Source of the DNA: Phoronis australis
Taxonomy: Eukaryota > Phoronida > Phoronidae
DNA length: 60,984 nt
Direction of reading: 5' to 3'
Assembly (NCBI GenBank): GCA_002633005.1
Contig: NMRA01000303.1
Location: 459,947 to 520,930 of the forward strand
The first letter of the stretch is position 1. Every line of letters begins with the position of its first letter. Position numbers and translations under genes: made by a program. The notes beneath the pieces are model-generated. The model made no database searches. It was given only the letters and a program-made list of their open reading frames with translations, and had not been told where the DNA came from. This document shows positions 60,953 to 60,984 of this stretch, one piece after another.

Positions 60953-60984
60953 AAACTGTCCCGACGGGGCAGTATAAAGACAAC

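Overview
The window is eukaryotic: every convincing gene is split into short exons with GT/AG borders and conserved intron phases, and between them lie many decayed transposable elements, tRNA-derived SINEs and minisatellites. The mix (nidogen-domain and zona-pellucida-domain genes, peritrophin-like Cys modules, degenerate hAT and LINE copies, uncharacterised multigene-family exons, high apparent heterozygosity, many ACATGT palindromes) suggests a marine invertebrate, perhaps an invertebrate deuterostome such as amphioxus or a hemichordate, or else a lophotrochozoan. That placement is inference and weak.

Layout. 1-250 is a 32-bp minisatellite. 1938-6375 (minus) is a decayed APE-type LINE split by about 1.8 kb of other DNA. 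7228-8883 is a TTAA-flanked inverted-repeat transposon. 9508-9668 is an isolated coding exon of an uncharacterised family. 10223-16520 (plus) is NIDO gene 1 (first exon not found). 18405-19698 is a second TTAA-flanked inverted-repeat element that contains the assembly gap 19061-19452. 22716-26690 holds two copies of one tRNA-derived SINE. 27165-28190 is a LINE relic. 29647-41947 (plus) is NIDO gene 2, complete as seven exons in phase, with a decayed hAT transposase in its last intron. 41908-44695 and 47410-50010 are two copies of one segment; a single N sits at the second copy's left edge, which starts inside a coding exon, so this is probably a haplotype duplication in the assembly. 50517-50992 is a frameshifted copy of a multigene-family C-terminus. 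54703-59399 (minus) is the 3' half of a ZP-domain type I membrane protein, with a tandem exon duplication. 57709-58588, 59731-60131 and 60234-60391 are inverted-repeat elements in its intron. 60384-60952 is the 3' end of another LINE.

The main biology is a tandem pair of secreted proteins, each a nidogen-like (NIDO) domain joined to a short Cys-rich, peritrophin/CBM14-like tail, convergent with a ZP-domain membrane protein. NIDO and ZP domains are both extracellular-matrix modules and co-occur in alpha-tectorin-type proteins. A shared matrix role here is only a suggestion.
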